In this document: in pieces, positions 1-10,960 of the stretch | How the letters are laid out: each line of letters starts with the position of its first letter | Numbering within the stretch: the first letter of the stretch is position 1 | Origin: Chryseobacterium tructae | Lineage (GTDB): Bacteria > Bacteroidota > Bacteroidia > Flavobacteriales > Weeksellaceae | Length of the DNA stretch: 64,000 nt | Reading direction: 5' to 3' | NCBI RefSeq assembly: GCF_030409875.1 | Contig: NZ_JAUFQR010000001.1 | Location: 4,526,001-4,590,000, forward strand | Notes under the pieces: model-generated | Told to the model about the DNA's origin: nothing | Databases searched by the model: none | Seen by the model: the letters and a program-made list of their open reading frames with translations, nothing else | Made by a program: the position numbers and the translations under genes

Positions 1-143
1 CAGCAAAAGATTTATCTGGTGTAGAATTCTCTGTATTGGCGAGTTTAGCGGTTTTTGTGATCTTACTTGGTATTTTCCCACAACCGGTAATCGAAATGGT
101 GAGTAGTTCAGTGAAGTTTATCTACACGGCAATGGCTAACTAA
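1..143 (+). CDS. nuoM: NADH-quinone oxidoreductase subunit M, 3' end only
   Basis: Only the last 46 codons are in the window, read from base 3. They encode one hydrophobic segment with the sequence FVILLGIFPQP followed by a short polar end and TAA at 141-143. NuoM, NuoN and NuoL are antiporter-like proton-pumping membrane subunits of complex I, and the C-terminal 'LGIFPQ' helix is typical of this group. The complete nuoN gene follows on the same strand after 152 bp, which matches the usual nuoL-nuoM-nuoN order and supports M. The tail alone cannot firmly exclude another paralogue. Confidence 0.75.
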   Translation, partial: AKDLSGVEFSVLASLAVFVILLGIFPQPVIEMVSSSVKFIYTAMAN

Positions 144-295
144 AAAATTAAAAGATTTAAAAATTAAAAAAATAAGAGATTAGAGAGCATAAAGATAAAA
201 GACGAAGAGATAAGAGACGGTAACTTTTGAACCCGGAACTTTAAGCTCTAACCCTTGAACTTTAAACTTCAGATCTCACATCTCAAATCTATATT
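144..295 (+). other. AT-rich nuoM-nuoN spacer with degenerate short repeats
   Basis: The spacer is made of repetitive purine-rich stretches (AAGATTTAAAAATTAAAAA, then AGATAAGAGAC-like units) followed by several variants of a GAACTTTAAAC-like unit up to about 280. I see no gene, hairpin terminator or clear promoter here. Such short degenerate repeats are common between flavobacterial genes. The spacing is compatible with co-transcription of nuoN with the upstream nuo genes. Confidence 0.4.
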
Positions 296-1675
296 ATGAG
301 TGTTTTAATTATTGTTTTCCTAACAGCAGTTATTGCGTTATTTTCAGGAGTTTTCGAACAAGGAAAGTTCGCAAGATACATTGGGATTTTGGGTTTAATC
401 ATCGCATTGTATGTAAGCTTTATGCCTGAATGTTCGTTCTTCGATCACTACAAGCATATGTATGAATACAGTGCCAATACTGCATTATTTACTAAATTAT
501 CCATTGTAACAACCTTATTGTTATTCTTCTTGGGAGGTTTTGCATTCAGCAATCACAGAAGCCACCAATCAGAATTATATGCATTGATGCTATTTGCATT
601 ATGTGGAGGAATTGTACTTTTCGGATACCAGAACTTAGTTACAATGTTCTTAGGTGTTGAAATCCTTTCTATCCCATTATATGTAATGGCTGGTGCCAAC
701 AAAACAGATCTAAGATCAAACGAAGCTTCAATCAAGTATTTCTTAATGGGTGCATTCGCAACAGGTTTCCTACTTTTCGGGATTGCGTTCATCTATGGAA
801 GTGCAGGAAGTTTTGATCTCTATAAAATTCATGACTTTGGAGTAGCTAATGCTTCCAACGTAATGTTCATCTTAGGAGTATTGCTTATTCTTTGTGCATT
901 GGCATTTAAGGTGGCTTTAGCTCCTTTCCATATGTGGAGTCCTGATGTATATGCAGGTTCTCCTTCATTAATCACTGCTTTCATGGCAAGTGTGGTAAAA
1001 ATCTCAGGATTCTTCGCACTATTCAGATTGATGACAATTGGTTTCGCTGGAGTAACTCACGAATGGATTAATGTTTTAGGAGTATTCTTAATCATTACCT
1101 TATTGTTGGCAAACGTTATGGGTCTTGCTCAGACGAATGCAAAAAGAATGTTGGCATACTCTTCAGTTTCTCACGCAGGATACATCGGATTGGTATTCTT
1201 CGGAATGACAAGCCTTTCTACTTATAACTTAGCGTTCTATTTATTCGCTTACTCATTATCTACAGTAGGAGTTTTCATGTGTCTGATCTGGGTAGAGAAA
1301 TTAAAAAGAGAAACTTCTTTCGGAGCTTTCAAAGGATTGGCAAAAACAGAACCTTTATTGGCAACAGCTGCTGCGATCTCTATGCTTTCAATGGCAGGGG
1401 TTCCGTTAACGGCTGGTTTCATGGGGAAATTTGCTTTATTCTCCCAGGCAATGAACGGAGCTGCTTTCTTAGTATTGGTAGCAGTTTTAGGGTCTGCCCT
1501 ATCTATCGCTTACTATTTAAGATTAATCGTCGCGATGTTCTTCTTTAAAGAATCTACATTCAAATCATCAGAAAAGGTAACTCTTACTTATAATATTGTT
1601 GCAGTATTTGTAATTGTAACGATTATCATCTTGGGTGTTTTCCCGGATCTGTTTGCAAAAATGTTCGGATTATAA
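296..1675 (+). CDS. nuoN: NADH-quinone oxidoreductase subunit N
   Basis: The 459-residue protein is almost entirely hydrophobic, with about 14 predicted membrane segments, as expected for NuoN, one of the three antiporter-like subunits that pump protons in respiratory complex I. Family features visible include the conserved segment around residues 118-130 (FLGVEILSIPLYVM), the segment KYFLMGAF, a conserved Lys in a membrane helix (ALAFKVALAPFHMWSPDVYAG) and the LAYSSVSHAGY motif. It follows nuoM and is followed by a strong terminator, so it is probably the last gene of the nuo operon. Length is normal for the family and the ATG start agrees with the usual short hydrophobic N-terminus. Confidence 0.95.
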   Translation: MSVLIIVFLTAVIALFSGVFEQGKFARYIGILGLIIALYVSFMPECSFFDHYKHMYEYSANTALFTKLSIVTTLLLFFLGGFAFSNHRSHQSELYALMLFALCGGIVLFGYQNLVTMFLGVEILSIPLYVMAGANKTDLRSNEASIKYFLMGAFATGFLLFGIAFIYGSAGSFDLYKIHDFGVANASNVMFILGVLLILCALAFKVALAPFHMWSPDVYAGSPSLITAFMASVVKISGFFALFRLMTIGFAGVTHEWINVLGVFLIITLLLANVMGLAQTNAKRMLAYSSVSHAGYIGLVFFGMTSLSTYNLAFYLFAYSLSTVGVFMCLIWVEKLKRETSFGAFKGLAKTEPLLATAAAISMLSMAGVPLTAGFMGKFALFSQAMNGAAFLVLVAVLGSALSIAYYLRLIVAMFFFKESTFKSSEKVTLTYNIVAVFVIVTIIILGVFPDLFAKMFGL

Positions 1676-1698
1676 AAAGATAACCTTACAATATCAAA

Positions 1699-1728
1699 AA
1701 CCTTTCAGATGATCTGAAAGGTTTTTTT
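1699..1728 (+). terminator. Rho-independent terminator after nuoN
   Basis: A perfect 10-bp stem (AACCTTTCAG / CTGAAAGGTT) with a 5-nt loop is followed directly by a run of T. It lies 24 bp after the nuoN stop and marks the end of the nuo operon. Confidence 0.85.
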
Positions 1729-1846
1729 GTGTATGCACATTTCTTCTCTTGTAAGGAAGATTTTGTTATTTTTACAAGAGAAAGAGTTTGATTTAGCTTA
1801 GTATAAAAGCTATTTTATTCAAAAAAATAATTACCCCAATCATTTT

Positions 1847-2311
1847 ATGACTACAAAAGCCATTCTCACTTCCTTATTCATCATTTCCATTCTATCTTCG
1901 TGCAAAAAGAAAACTCTGGAACAAAAAATAGAAAACCTTCCCCCAGTACAAACGACCGTTCCACCATCTCCTCTCAAAGAAACCATAGCGGATATGGAAA
2001 ATAATTCCTTTACTCTAAGCTGTGGTGCAGGATGCGCAGCAACCTATACTGCTGAAGATATTTCTCAAGATAAAGCTTCTGTAAAGGTAAAATTCAAAGT
2101 GGATAACTATATGAATGATCAATTGATAGAAACCACTTATGAAACCTACCTTTTTTACTACAAAAATACGGGCAAGATTGATAAAATCATCAATGAGGAA
2201 ACCAATCAGAACATCTTGGATGAATATATCCCAGATGCCCAGGAATCATTCAAAGAATTTGCGGCTTCAATCATTAAGGATAAGAAGATTAAAACTCCAT
2301 CATCAAAATAA
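1847..2311 (+). CDS. Small predicted lipoprotein of unknown function
   Basis: The 154-residue protein begins with a lipoprotein signal peptide: two basic-side residues, a hydrophobic stretch and a lipobox ending ILSSC at about residue 19, followed by four lysines. It is therefore probably anchored in the outer or inner membrane. After a Pro-rich linker (about residues 30-45) comes a compact domain with a Cys pair (LSCGAGCAATY, about residues 60-70) and alternating charged beta-type segments. I do not recognise the family. It stands alone, between the nuo terminator and a gene for a large GAF-like protein on the same strand. Confidence 0.7.
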   Translation: MTTKAILTSLFIISILSSCKKKTLEQKIENLPPVQTTVPPSPLKETIADMENNSFTLSCGAGCAATYTAEDISQDKASVKVKFKVDNYMNDQLIETTYETYLFYYKNTGKIDKIINEETNQNILDEYIPDAQESFKEFAASIIKDKKIKTPSSK

Positions 2312-2533
2312 TACTACAGTAAAAAGACTTAACAATTTTATATAATAATTCCTTAAAGGAGAAGGTTACTGCCAATATTTTTAAAAAGTAAATCAGAAAC
2401 ATACAATGTTCTATTTATTTTGATTATTTCTTCAAAAAAATAAAACAATTTGGTCATAAAGAATGATTTTTACTAATCTAAAACATCTTTGGAACTAGTC
2501 TTTTTTTCATAACTTTACTTTAAATTTCAGCTC

Positions 2534-4850
2534 TTGGCCAATCTTTACAAAAAAGACTCTCCATTTCAGGTTTATATCTCGTTCAAAAAATATTTGGATG
2601 TACTGGAACATATCCGGTATAATGACCGTCTGGAATACAGGGTCAACTATGCTGAATCCCTGATCGAGAGAACGCTTAATTTTAAAGAACTGAAAGAAGG
2701 CTTTCAGGATATCAACATTCTGGAAAAAAATGAAGACCTCATCAGATCACTGCTCGCTGATCTTTTTCCTACAGGGCTTACTCGAAATGAAATAAAAGCA
2801 GCAAGTATTCCTCTTTCCAATATCACATTCAACTATACGGAGAGGTTTAAGGATATTCTTAAAGATGCAGGGAAAGATTTTGAAATTGAACTGAGAAACA
2901 TTAGTGACAATGAATTTTACGTGTTTTGTTGCTGCCTGATCCTCCAGAGCTATTTTAAAAAAGACATCAAGAGCACCATCCCGTTCTATTATGATATCCC
3001 GAATAAAATGGGAATCATGAAGCACTATAAGATAACGGTAAATTCAGATTTTACGGAGATTTATCCTACGGAAGAGGCAAAAATTCCATCCGATGAAATC
3101 ATGGATATGTTGTTGGAAAACCTGGATGATTTTAAGCTGTGGAAGAAATATTTCCCATCACAATCCTGGATATTGAAAGGTTTCACCATTATCTCACTGG
3201 TAGACTGTACCTCTGAAGTAGCCCTTTCTGATCTTAAATCAAGCATGATCGAAATTGATCCTGAAAATTTAAATCCGGATGAGAACCTGACAGAAATTTT
3301 TAAATCCTATTTTGACGTTCCTGAGCTCAGTTTTGGATTGATGACCTTTAATAAAAAGGAACAAAAGCTTGATAAACTTCCTATTTATGAAAGCTTGCTC
3401 ACCAATCATATTCTGGATTTCTGGATCAATACATTTGACGAAGAAACCCGTAAGACTACTTTTAGCAATTTAAACCATAATTCAAAATCCATTGTAGTTT
3501 CCAATGTGGATAATCTGGATGAGAATGTGAGGCAGCTTCCGTCCTTCAATATTTTAAAGGATAATAATGTCAATAGTTTTATGGTCATTCCTATCATGAA
3601 AGACAATGAACTCCTTGCTATTATGGAGTTTACGTCTCCCATTGCGGGCAGTTTCAATGGTCTAAAGCTCAAAAAACTTGAATTTTTCACCGATATGATC
3701 CTGTTCTCTCTCAGCAGATTCTATTTTGAGAAAAATTACCAGATAGAAGCCATTATCCAGCGAGAATATACTTCCATTCATAATAGTGTGGTATGGAAAT
3801 TCAGAAATGAAGCCGAGAAATACTTTACAGCATCTCTTGGTAAGAAAATATATACCTTAAAACAGATTTCATTTAAAAACCTTACCCCGTTATTTGGAGT
3901 TTCAGACATCCGTTCTTCTTCTGAAAAACGCTTTAACCTGATGCTTAATGACCTCAACCAACAAATTGAGTGGCTAAAGGATATTTTGGCTTTAACCAAT
4001 TCCGATTCAGAAAAATTTATGCTAGCGCTGGATGTTTTTGAAAATGAACTGAACCATGAAATCAAAGCAGATACAGAACAGCGTTTTCAAAGGCTTTTGA
4101 GAGAAGAAGTACATCCTTTTCTTCAGGGAAAATTAGAGGTAAAAACTTCACATGAGGTAAAATCAAAGATTCAAAATTACTTTGCATTGGTATTGGCACA
4201 AACAGACCTGTTCTATAACCACCGAAAAGATCTGGATGATTCTATAACTTTAGTCAACAGAAAGCTGGCAGATATGTTGGATGAAAGCCAGATAAAGGCT
4301 CAACAGATCTTTCCTCATTATTATGAGAGATTTAAATCTGACGGCGTAGAACACAACCTGTATATTGGTCACAACATTGCTCCGGAGTTACATTATACTT
4401 CAAAAGTAGTGCATAATTGAGATACTGGCAGCTGAAGACCATTTGTAGAATGGAACTGGAGCTCCAGTCTTTTAAAAATAACCTTCCTATTCCGTTAGAT
4501 ATTGCTTCTCTGATCTTTGTTTATAATGAAAAATAGATATCCGTTTCAGAATGGATGAAAAACGCTTTGATGTAGATGGAGCTTACAATTCTTACTACGA
4601 GATCATTAAAAAACGTCTGGACAAAGCCCATATAAAAGATTCTTCTGAAAGAATTACTGCTCCCGGAAAGATTACCATTGTTTACTTTGGTATGGAGAAC
4701 CAGAAAGAATATCTGGAATATGTGGCCAAACTTCAGAAGAAAGGGATTCTGGAGCATGATGTAGAGTTTCTTAAGGTAGAAGACCTTCAAGGAATCACAG
4801 GACTACTCGCATTGAGGGTTTCAATCAGTCAGGATTATTCCGTAAGATAA
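2534..4850 (+). pseudogene. GAF-like domain protein, reading frame broken by two 1-base deletions
   Basis: The main frame gives 628 residues from a TTG start and stops at 4420. The next part of the same protein continues in another frame (about 4421-4532, reading LRYWQLKTICRMELELQ and so on), then in a third frame to the stop at 4850. Adding one T at 4417-4418 and one A in the A-run 4529-4533 restores one protein of about 770 residues. It is soluble and mostly helical, with a GAF-like region at about residues 270-420 (SIVVSNVDNL and MVIPIMKDNELLAIMEF). There is no signal peptide. TTG is the first usable start after an in-frame stop at 2510-2512. Its role is unknown; the large size and GAF-like core suggest signalling. 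The breaks look like homopolymer errors rather than decay. Confidence 0.65.
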
Positions 4851-4937
4851 GGTCTGATACAATTTCTTTAAAAACTTTTTTAGAAATAATAATATTTTCT
4901 GCCCATATAATTGACCGAAAATTTCATTTATTTTTAA

Positions 4938-6121
4938 TTATAGACTAAAGAAAGCAAATCCAAAAGATAGGACAGAAATAATAATTCCGGCCATGAAAAT
5001 TTTATAGGTAATAGATAAAAGCTTATACTTTCTGTCTAGAACTTTCCCCAGATAATACAGATCTTTCACCATAGAATCATAAATATAATCCCTGTCTTTG
5101 ATCAGATCTCTCATCGCATTATGATAGTCATCAAACAGCATTGTTGAAAATTTCCAAAAAACAGGAGATTTACCTTTCTATTGGTGATATCCTCAGATGT
5201 AAATGTTGTTTTAGTAACATTTGGTTTTGTAGACAAAATAGCAAACACAATGGTCAGCACACTAGATAACAACAGTATAAAGCTCGGAATAATAAGGTGA
5301 GAATTTTTGGGAGCATCTAATTTCGGAACCAATACAGAAAGACAAACTGAAATAATAACAGCATTGACTGATAAAAGAATATTAGCTTTACTGTCTGCAA
5401 TATCGCTCAGCCTCGTATGATTATTAAGTGTTACCCTGAATAAGGTATCTACACTCCTATCTGACTTTTCTTTATCTTTTTTGTTGTCTGATTTATTATC
5501 TTTATTATCCGAACTCTCCTTCTTCTCATCTTCTTTTTCCAGCTTCTTTTCGATCTTCTTGATATTTTTCTTTTTTAAAGGTTCCCAGTTTTCTTTGGCA
5601 TAATCCGTATAATAGGTATGTTTGTTCTTCAGCATATCCAAATTTCCGGCATTCCACTCTTCATTAGAAAAGCATCTTACATTCGTAAGCTCCCATTCCT
5701 TCCTTAGAGCATCAGAAATATCATTATAATCATGACCTGCAAAATGACTGAAATCAGCATCTTTTACAATTTTCTCTAATAAATTTTGAGGTACATAGGT
5801 AATTTTAGTGGCTAGGATCAGTTTTTCTACATCGGCAATATAGCTCTCCGGATAATTTTCCTGATGAAGAAAGTTTTTCATAATCTCCACTCCCCTCTCT
5901 TCATGGTTCATAGCGCACTCTATATATCCTGTATCATGAAACCATAGGGCCAAAAGTACTTTTTCCTGATCTTCTTCAGAAACAGGGGTATGCTTCATAA
6001 TCTCCTCGGCCTTATTAACCGTATAGGCAGTATGAATAAAATTATGGTAAAAATATACTGAAGATAACTTATCTTTGAATAAGATTTCAACATAATTTTT
6101 AGCTTTGTCTAGAATGCTCAT
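4938..6121 (-). pseudogene. HD-domain / PycTM (Pycsar effector-like) membrane protein, frameshifted near the 3' end
   Basis: The first frame (336 residues) starts with an HD phosphohydrolase-like domain: His26/His30, the HD pair in WFHDTGY at residues 62-63, and a later Asp-rich segment near residue 125. A highly charged Lys/Asp linker follows (about 185-225). Next comes a membrane module with the segment VTLNNHTRLSDIADSKAN and two hydrophobic helices, characteristic of PycTM effectors. The frame is lost at 5141-5142; adding one base there joins it to the 67-codon downstream piece, which has a further membrane helix and ends at 4938. The repaired protein is about 394 residues. PycTM proteins are membrane effectors of cyclic-pyrimidine (Pycsar) defence, but no nucleotide cyclase gene is in this window. 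The HD domain may hydrolyse a nucleotide; this is inference. Confidence 0.7.
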
Positions 6122-6147
6122 TCCTGAATTTTTGTTAATGTAAATTT

Positions 6148-9100
6148 ATGAATTTATCCTTTAAAACTCATCTAAAAAATACTTCTATTGTTCTGAGAAC
6201 AGTAATGTCCGCTGGAGTCATGTATTCCTGCGCAACATATAACGTACAAAAAGGCAAAAACTTATTCGAAGTAAAAGATTCCGAGATAAAATCTGAAAAC
6301 GATTTTAAACTTTTCCTGATTGGAGATGCCGGAAATGCAGATGAACCACAGGCACAAAAAACATTAGACTTATTAAAAGGCAAGCTTGATTCTGCAGACA
6401 GCAACTCGATGCTGATCTTCCTTGGAGATAATATCTACCCCAATGGAATGCCGAAAGAATCAGACAAAGGCTATGCTTTAGCCAAACAAAAACTGGAAGA
6501 CCAATTTTCCATCACTAAAAATTTTAAAGGAAAGACCCTTGTTATTCCAGGAAACCATGACTGGTATAGCGGATTAAGCGGGCTCAATGCTCAGGAATCA
6601 TTCGTGAAAAAGTATTTTGACGATAAAAAAGCATTCCTGCCTAAAAACGGCTGTCCTATTGATGATATCAGTATTACCAAAGATATCAAACTGATCGCCA
6701 TTGATACGGAATGGGTGATTACAAACTGGGATAACTACCCAGGAATCAATAAAAACTGTCACATCAAAACCCGTGAGGATTTTTATACAGAATTTAAAGA
6801 TCTTATCATCAAAAATCAAGGAAAAAGAATCATCGTTGCCCTGCACCATCCCATCATCAGCAGTGGAACTCATGCAGGATTTCATTCTGCAAAATCTCAT
6901 CTTTTTCCTCTTGGTAGTAAAATACCGATTCCAGGAGTTGCCAGTGCCATCAATATTCTCAGAAGTTCTTCAGGGATAAGCCCTGCCGATATCAATAATC
7001 AACATTATGCGGATCTTGCCAACAGCCTGAAAAGTATCGTTCAAGATAGAGATAATATCATTTTTGTTTCCGGCCATGATCACAACTTACAGTATCATGA
7101 AGAAGGAAATATGAGGCAGATCATTAGTGGCGCAGGGTCTAAAACCAATCCGTCTACTATCGTTGAAAAAACAGACTTTTCCTATGGAGGAAGTGGTTTT
7201 GCTGTTCTTAATATTAGAAAAGATCAGAGTTCTGATGTAGAGTTTTTTTCTACAAAAGATGCCAAACTTCAGAAACTGTCACAGATTTCTGTTATCTCCA
7301 AACCTGATGTATTTGTGAATAACTTTCCTAATACATTCCCAGCTACATTTTCTTCTACGATCTATCCGGTTCAGCTTACCCAAAAAAAAGGTTTCTACCG
7401 ATGGCTTTGGGGTGAACATTACAGAAAATACTACGGAATGCCTATCGAAGCTCCTACAGCCAATCTTTCTGAATTGAATGGTGGCTATATCCCATTCAGG
7501 GAAGGAGGCGGAAATCAGTCTAATAGTCTAAGATTAAAAGCTAATGACGGACAGGAATTCGTGATGCGAGGAGTGAAAAAAAGTGCTGTCCGGTTTCTAA
7601 ACAATATGGCCTTTACAAAAAGTACTTTGAAAGAAGAACTTACCAATACTTTTCCGGAAAAATTCCTTTTGGATTTTTATACGACCAATCATCCTTTCAC
7701 ACCGTTTACGATAGGAAATATGTCAGAAAAACTGAATATATTCCACAGCAATCCAAAGTTATATTATATTCCTAAACAACAGGCTTTAGGGAAATATAAT
7801 CAAGATTATGGTGATGAAATGTATATGATTGAAGAGCGCTATTCTTCAGATCCAAAAACATTGGCTTATCTAGATCATGCAAAAGATATTGTTTCTACTG
7901 ATGATGTTCTAAAAAACCTGACCAAAAACTACAAATATTCTGTAGACCGAACTTCTTACATCAGAGCAAGATTATTTGATATGTTGATTGGTGACTGGGA
8001 CAGGCATTCGGATCAGTGGAAATGGGCAGAGTATGAAGAAGGTAATAAAATCATCTATAAACCTATTCCTAAGGATAGAGATCAGGCCTTTAGCAAATAT
8101 GACGGTGCAGCATTTAAACTTATCATGAATGTTCCTGCCATCCGACACATGAAGACCTTTACAGAAGATATCAGCAGTGTAAAATGGTTGGCTATGGAGC
8201 CCTATCCTATGGATCTTGTCTTTTTAAAAGCTTCTACTCAGGAAGAGTGGGAAGCCCAGGCAAAATATATTCAGGAGCATTTGACCGATGCTGATATTGA
8301 TGATGCATTTCATAATCTTCCAAAGGAAGTTCAGGACGATACCATTGAAGATATCCAAAGAAAACTGAAAATAAGAAAAACAAAACTACAGAGGTACGCC
8401 TCCGACTACTACAATGTTCTTCAGGAAAAAGTTCCTTTAGCCGGAACCGCTAACCCAGATAAATTTGTGATCACCAAAAACGGACATTCTGTTCTTGTAC
8501 AACAATATAAATTAGGTAAAAACAAGGATAAAAATGAACTTGTTTTTGAAAAGAATTATGAAGATTCAAAAACTAAAGAATTGTGGATCTATGGATTGGA
8601 GGATGATGATATTTATGAGGTAGTAGGAACCGGGCGTCCTAGAATGAACATCAGACTAATTGGTGGTAATAACCATGATGTATACAATGTGACAGATGGA
8701 AGAAAAGTAAAAATCTATGACTTCGAATCTCAAAAGAATACTTATAATTCGGGGAATGCTACGAAAAATATTGCAGATGATTATGATATAAATACCTATA
8801 ATTATAAGCATCCAAAGTATAATGCTTTTGCCGGATATCCTAACTTTGATTATAACCCTGATGATGGAGTGATTGTTGGTATTTTGGCTAATTATACCGT
8901 AAATAATTTCATCCGTGATCCTTTTACTCAAAAGCATAGTTTAAAAGCTAATTTTTATACTGCTACTGCTGGATTTAGTCTTATTTATAAAGGGATTTTC
9001 AAAAAAGCAATTTCTGGATGGGATTTTAATCTTGATGCAGCTTATACGACTCCAAGATTCTCTCAGAATTTCTTTGGTCTTTCCAATGAAAGCCCATATG

Positions 9101-9863
9101 ATAAAGAAAATACAGAAAGGGAATACAACAGAGCAAGAATCTCCAAATTCAATGTGGCTCCTTCTATCTCGAAGAAAGGCTGGATGAATTTTAATCACCA
9201 GCTCCAGCTTACTTTTGAAGATAATAAAGTACAGAGAAAAGACGGTCGCTTTATCAATACTTCTCCAGATGTAAGACCTGAGGTCTTCAACAGCCAGCAG
9301 TTCTTAGGCGCCAATTATACATTCAGTTATAAAAATGCAGATAATGTAGCTTTTCCAACCCTAGGCATGGAACTGATGCTGAATGCTGACTGGAAAGCCA
9401 CTTTTTCTAATTTCAATAAAAACTTCCTGACTTTAAAAGGAAAGCTTGCCATTGATCACAGAATCGATAAAAAAGGGGTTTTTGTATTTGCCAATGCCAG
9501 CAATGTTATGTGGATCAACAATGATAATTTTGAGTTCTACCAAGCTGCTACATTAGGGGGCAACAACGGATTGAGAGCATTCAGAAATGAGAGATTTTCC
9601 GGAAGATCATACTTTACCAACAACTCGGAGATTCGTTGGGATTTTGGAAGAATCAGAAATAATATTGCGCCTGCCAACTTAGGAATTCTGGTTGGATATG
9701 ATATTGGCCGTGTATGGAATGATGGAGAATATTCTAGAAATGGCATCAATCAGTAGGTGCAGGAGTTTGGTTAAGCATTGTGGAAATGATGTCTGCAAGA
9801 CTGAATTATTTCTATGGATCAGATGGCGGAAGAATCTCTGCCGGTGTAGGAATGAAATTCTAA
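6148..9863 (+). CDS. Metallophosphoesterase fused to an Omp85/D15-like outer-membrane beta-barrel
   Basis: The protein of about 1237 residues has an N-terminal export signal ending near a lipobox-like VMYSC (about residue 28). A calcineurin-like phosphoesterase domain carries all five metal-binding motifs: GDAGN (59), GDNIYPNG (93), PGNHDWYSG (135), HHPIISSG (233) and GHDHN (309). A long middle region (about 400-880) follows, with a WDRHSDQWKW segment. The C-terminal part is a beta-barrel of the surface-antigen/BamA type, with GNNGLRAFRNERFSG and a terminal Phe. The frame as written stops at 9756 after NGINQ. One extra A in 9738-9740 continues it to WHQSVGAGVW and the natural stop at 9861-9863. 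It probably hydrolyses a phosphate ester at the outer membrane; the substrate is unknown. It diverges from the HD-PycTM gene by only 26 bp. Confidence 0.8.
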
Positions 9864-9889
9864 TACAACAAAAACATGTATTTAAAATC

Positions 9890-9927
9890 AAAAAGAATCT
9901 GCCAAATTGTGTTGATTCTTTTTTTTA
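9890..9927 (+). terminator. Terminator after the phosphoesterase-barrel gene
   Basis: A 10-bp stem (AAAAAGAATC / GATTCTTTTT) with a 14-nt loop runs into a T-run, 26 bp past the restored stop codon at 9863. Its position supports the longer C-terminus proposed for the upstream gene. Confidence 0.6.
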
Positions 9928-10015
9928 CCTTTTCCTCAATTTGTATTAATAGTAAAAATAAATAAAATTTAATATTTTACACTTTAATTTACAGATTTTC
10001 AACAATAAAGCAAAT

Positions 10016-10144
10016 ATGAACTTTAATAACAATTCATATTTCAGGCATCATACCCTTGAACTACCCATAGATCAATATGCTTACCAACTGCTAAAAAGGA
10101 TGAATAATTCAAAAAAATTATATTTGTTCAAAATTATTCATTAA
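10016..10144 (+). other. Intergenic segment with a 42-codon frame and a perfect AT-rich stem-loop
   Basis: This stretch has an ATG frame of 42 codons that I cannot relate to any family and doubt is a gene. Within it, ATGAATAATT at 10100-10109 is repeated inverted at 10132-10141 with a 22-nt loop. The loop contains TATATTTG at 10121-10128, which fits the Bacteroidota -7 consensus TAnnTTTG and would place a transcription start just before the secreted-protein gene at 10159. A promoter or leader role is more likely than a small protein. Confidence 0.3.
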
Positions 10145-10158
10145 AAAAACACTTCGGA

Positions 10159-10869
10159 ATGATAAAAAAGCTATTATACATGGCATTATTTGCTATGTCC
10201 ATAATTTCAAATGCACAAGTAGGGATACATACTCCCACACCACAAAATACTTTACATGTTAATGGTTCTCTTCAGGTTGTAAAAGATCTGAATGTAGGAG
10301 GAAACGCAAATACAAAAGGAAATTCAGGAAATAGAGGTGAGTTTCTGATGTCAAACGGTATAGACAATCCTCCGGTATGGAGAACTATAGAATCTGAAAA
10401 CTTTCTGAAAGTTGTTTTCGTTGGAAATAAAACAACCATCAGCCCTAGCAGTGGGAGTTATAAAGGAAGTCATACGGCTCCTGTGAGTACTCATGAAAAT
10501 TATTCACAGACGTATGTTTATAATATCAGTAATAAAATTGATAATGCTTACCTTACCTATAATACCAGTACCGGTCTTTTTACGGTAGTAAAACAGGGAT
10601 ATTACAATATTGTACCGTATGTGACTTATGATCTTAATTTAAACGGAAACGGATATACTGCAGGAACGGCCAATTCCTACATCCAGAAAGTATCACGTTC
10701 TACTGTAACCCTTTCAGCAATATCTACAGGACATGGGGAACGCACTACAGGACTAAATCATAACCTTTCATCTATTACCTTTTTAATGCGGGAGAAACAT
10801 TCAGAATACGCTGTCGTTATACTCAGGATTTCAGACTATCAAGCGGAAATATTCATATCTCCTATCTGA
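10159..10869 (+). CDS. Secreted protein with VGIxTPTPQ N-terminus, function unknown
   Basis: The 236-residue protein has a clear signal peptide (MIKKLLYMALFAMSIISNAQ). The mature part begins VGIHTPTPQNTLHVNGSL, a signature found on many secreted flavobacterial proteins, where a beta-rich repeat like that of phage tail or head fibres follows (VVKDLNVGGNANTKG, then GEFLMSNG). The remaining 150 residues are rich in Thr, Ser, Asn and Tyr and look like a beta-sandwich. No catalytic motif is visible. It stands alone between two terminators. Binding or adhesion is a guess from composition only. Confidence 0.65.
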   Translation: MIKKLLYMALFAMSIISNAQVGIHTPTPQNTLHVNGSLQVVKDLNVGGNANTKGNSGNRGEFLMSNGIDNPPVWRTIESENFLKVVFVGNKTTISPSSGSYKGSHTAPVSTHENYSQTYVYNISNKIDNAYLTYNTSTGLFTVVKQGYYNIVPYVTYDLNLNGNGYTAGTANSYIQKVSRSTVTLSAISTGHGERTTGLNHNLSSITFLMREKHSEYAVVILRISDYQAEIFISPI

Positions 10870-10904
10870 CACCATAACTTCATTCTACTTATATTTATTT
10901 ATGG

Positions 10905-10933
10905 AGAATCCACAGCAAAATGCTGTGGATTCT
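10905..10933. terminator. Bidirectional terminator between convergent genes
   Basis: A perfect 13-bp stem (AGAATCCACAGCA / TGCTGTGGATTCT) with a 3-nt AAA loop lies between the stop codons of the convergent genes at 10869 (+) and 10961 (-). T-rich sequence flanks the plus side, so it probably serves both directions. Confidence 0.75.
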
Positions 10934-10960
10934 TATAATATATATTGTCAATAGAAAATT

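Noticed and set aside
4417..4533. Programmed ribosomal frameshifting in the GAF-like gene
   Set aside because: The same kind of one-base loss in homopolymers occurs in at least nine unrelated genes, so a sequence error explains it better than a recoding signal.
4938..6121. Complete Pycsar anti-phage system
   Set aside because: Only a PycTM-like effector is present. No nucleotide cyclase gene is found on either side; the neighbours encode a GAF-like protein and a phosphoesterase.
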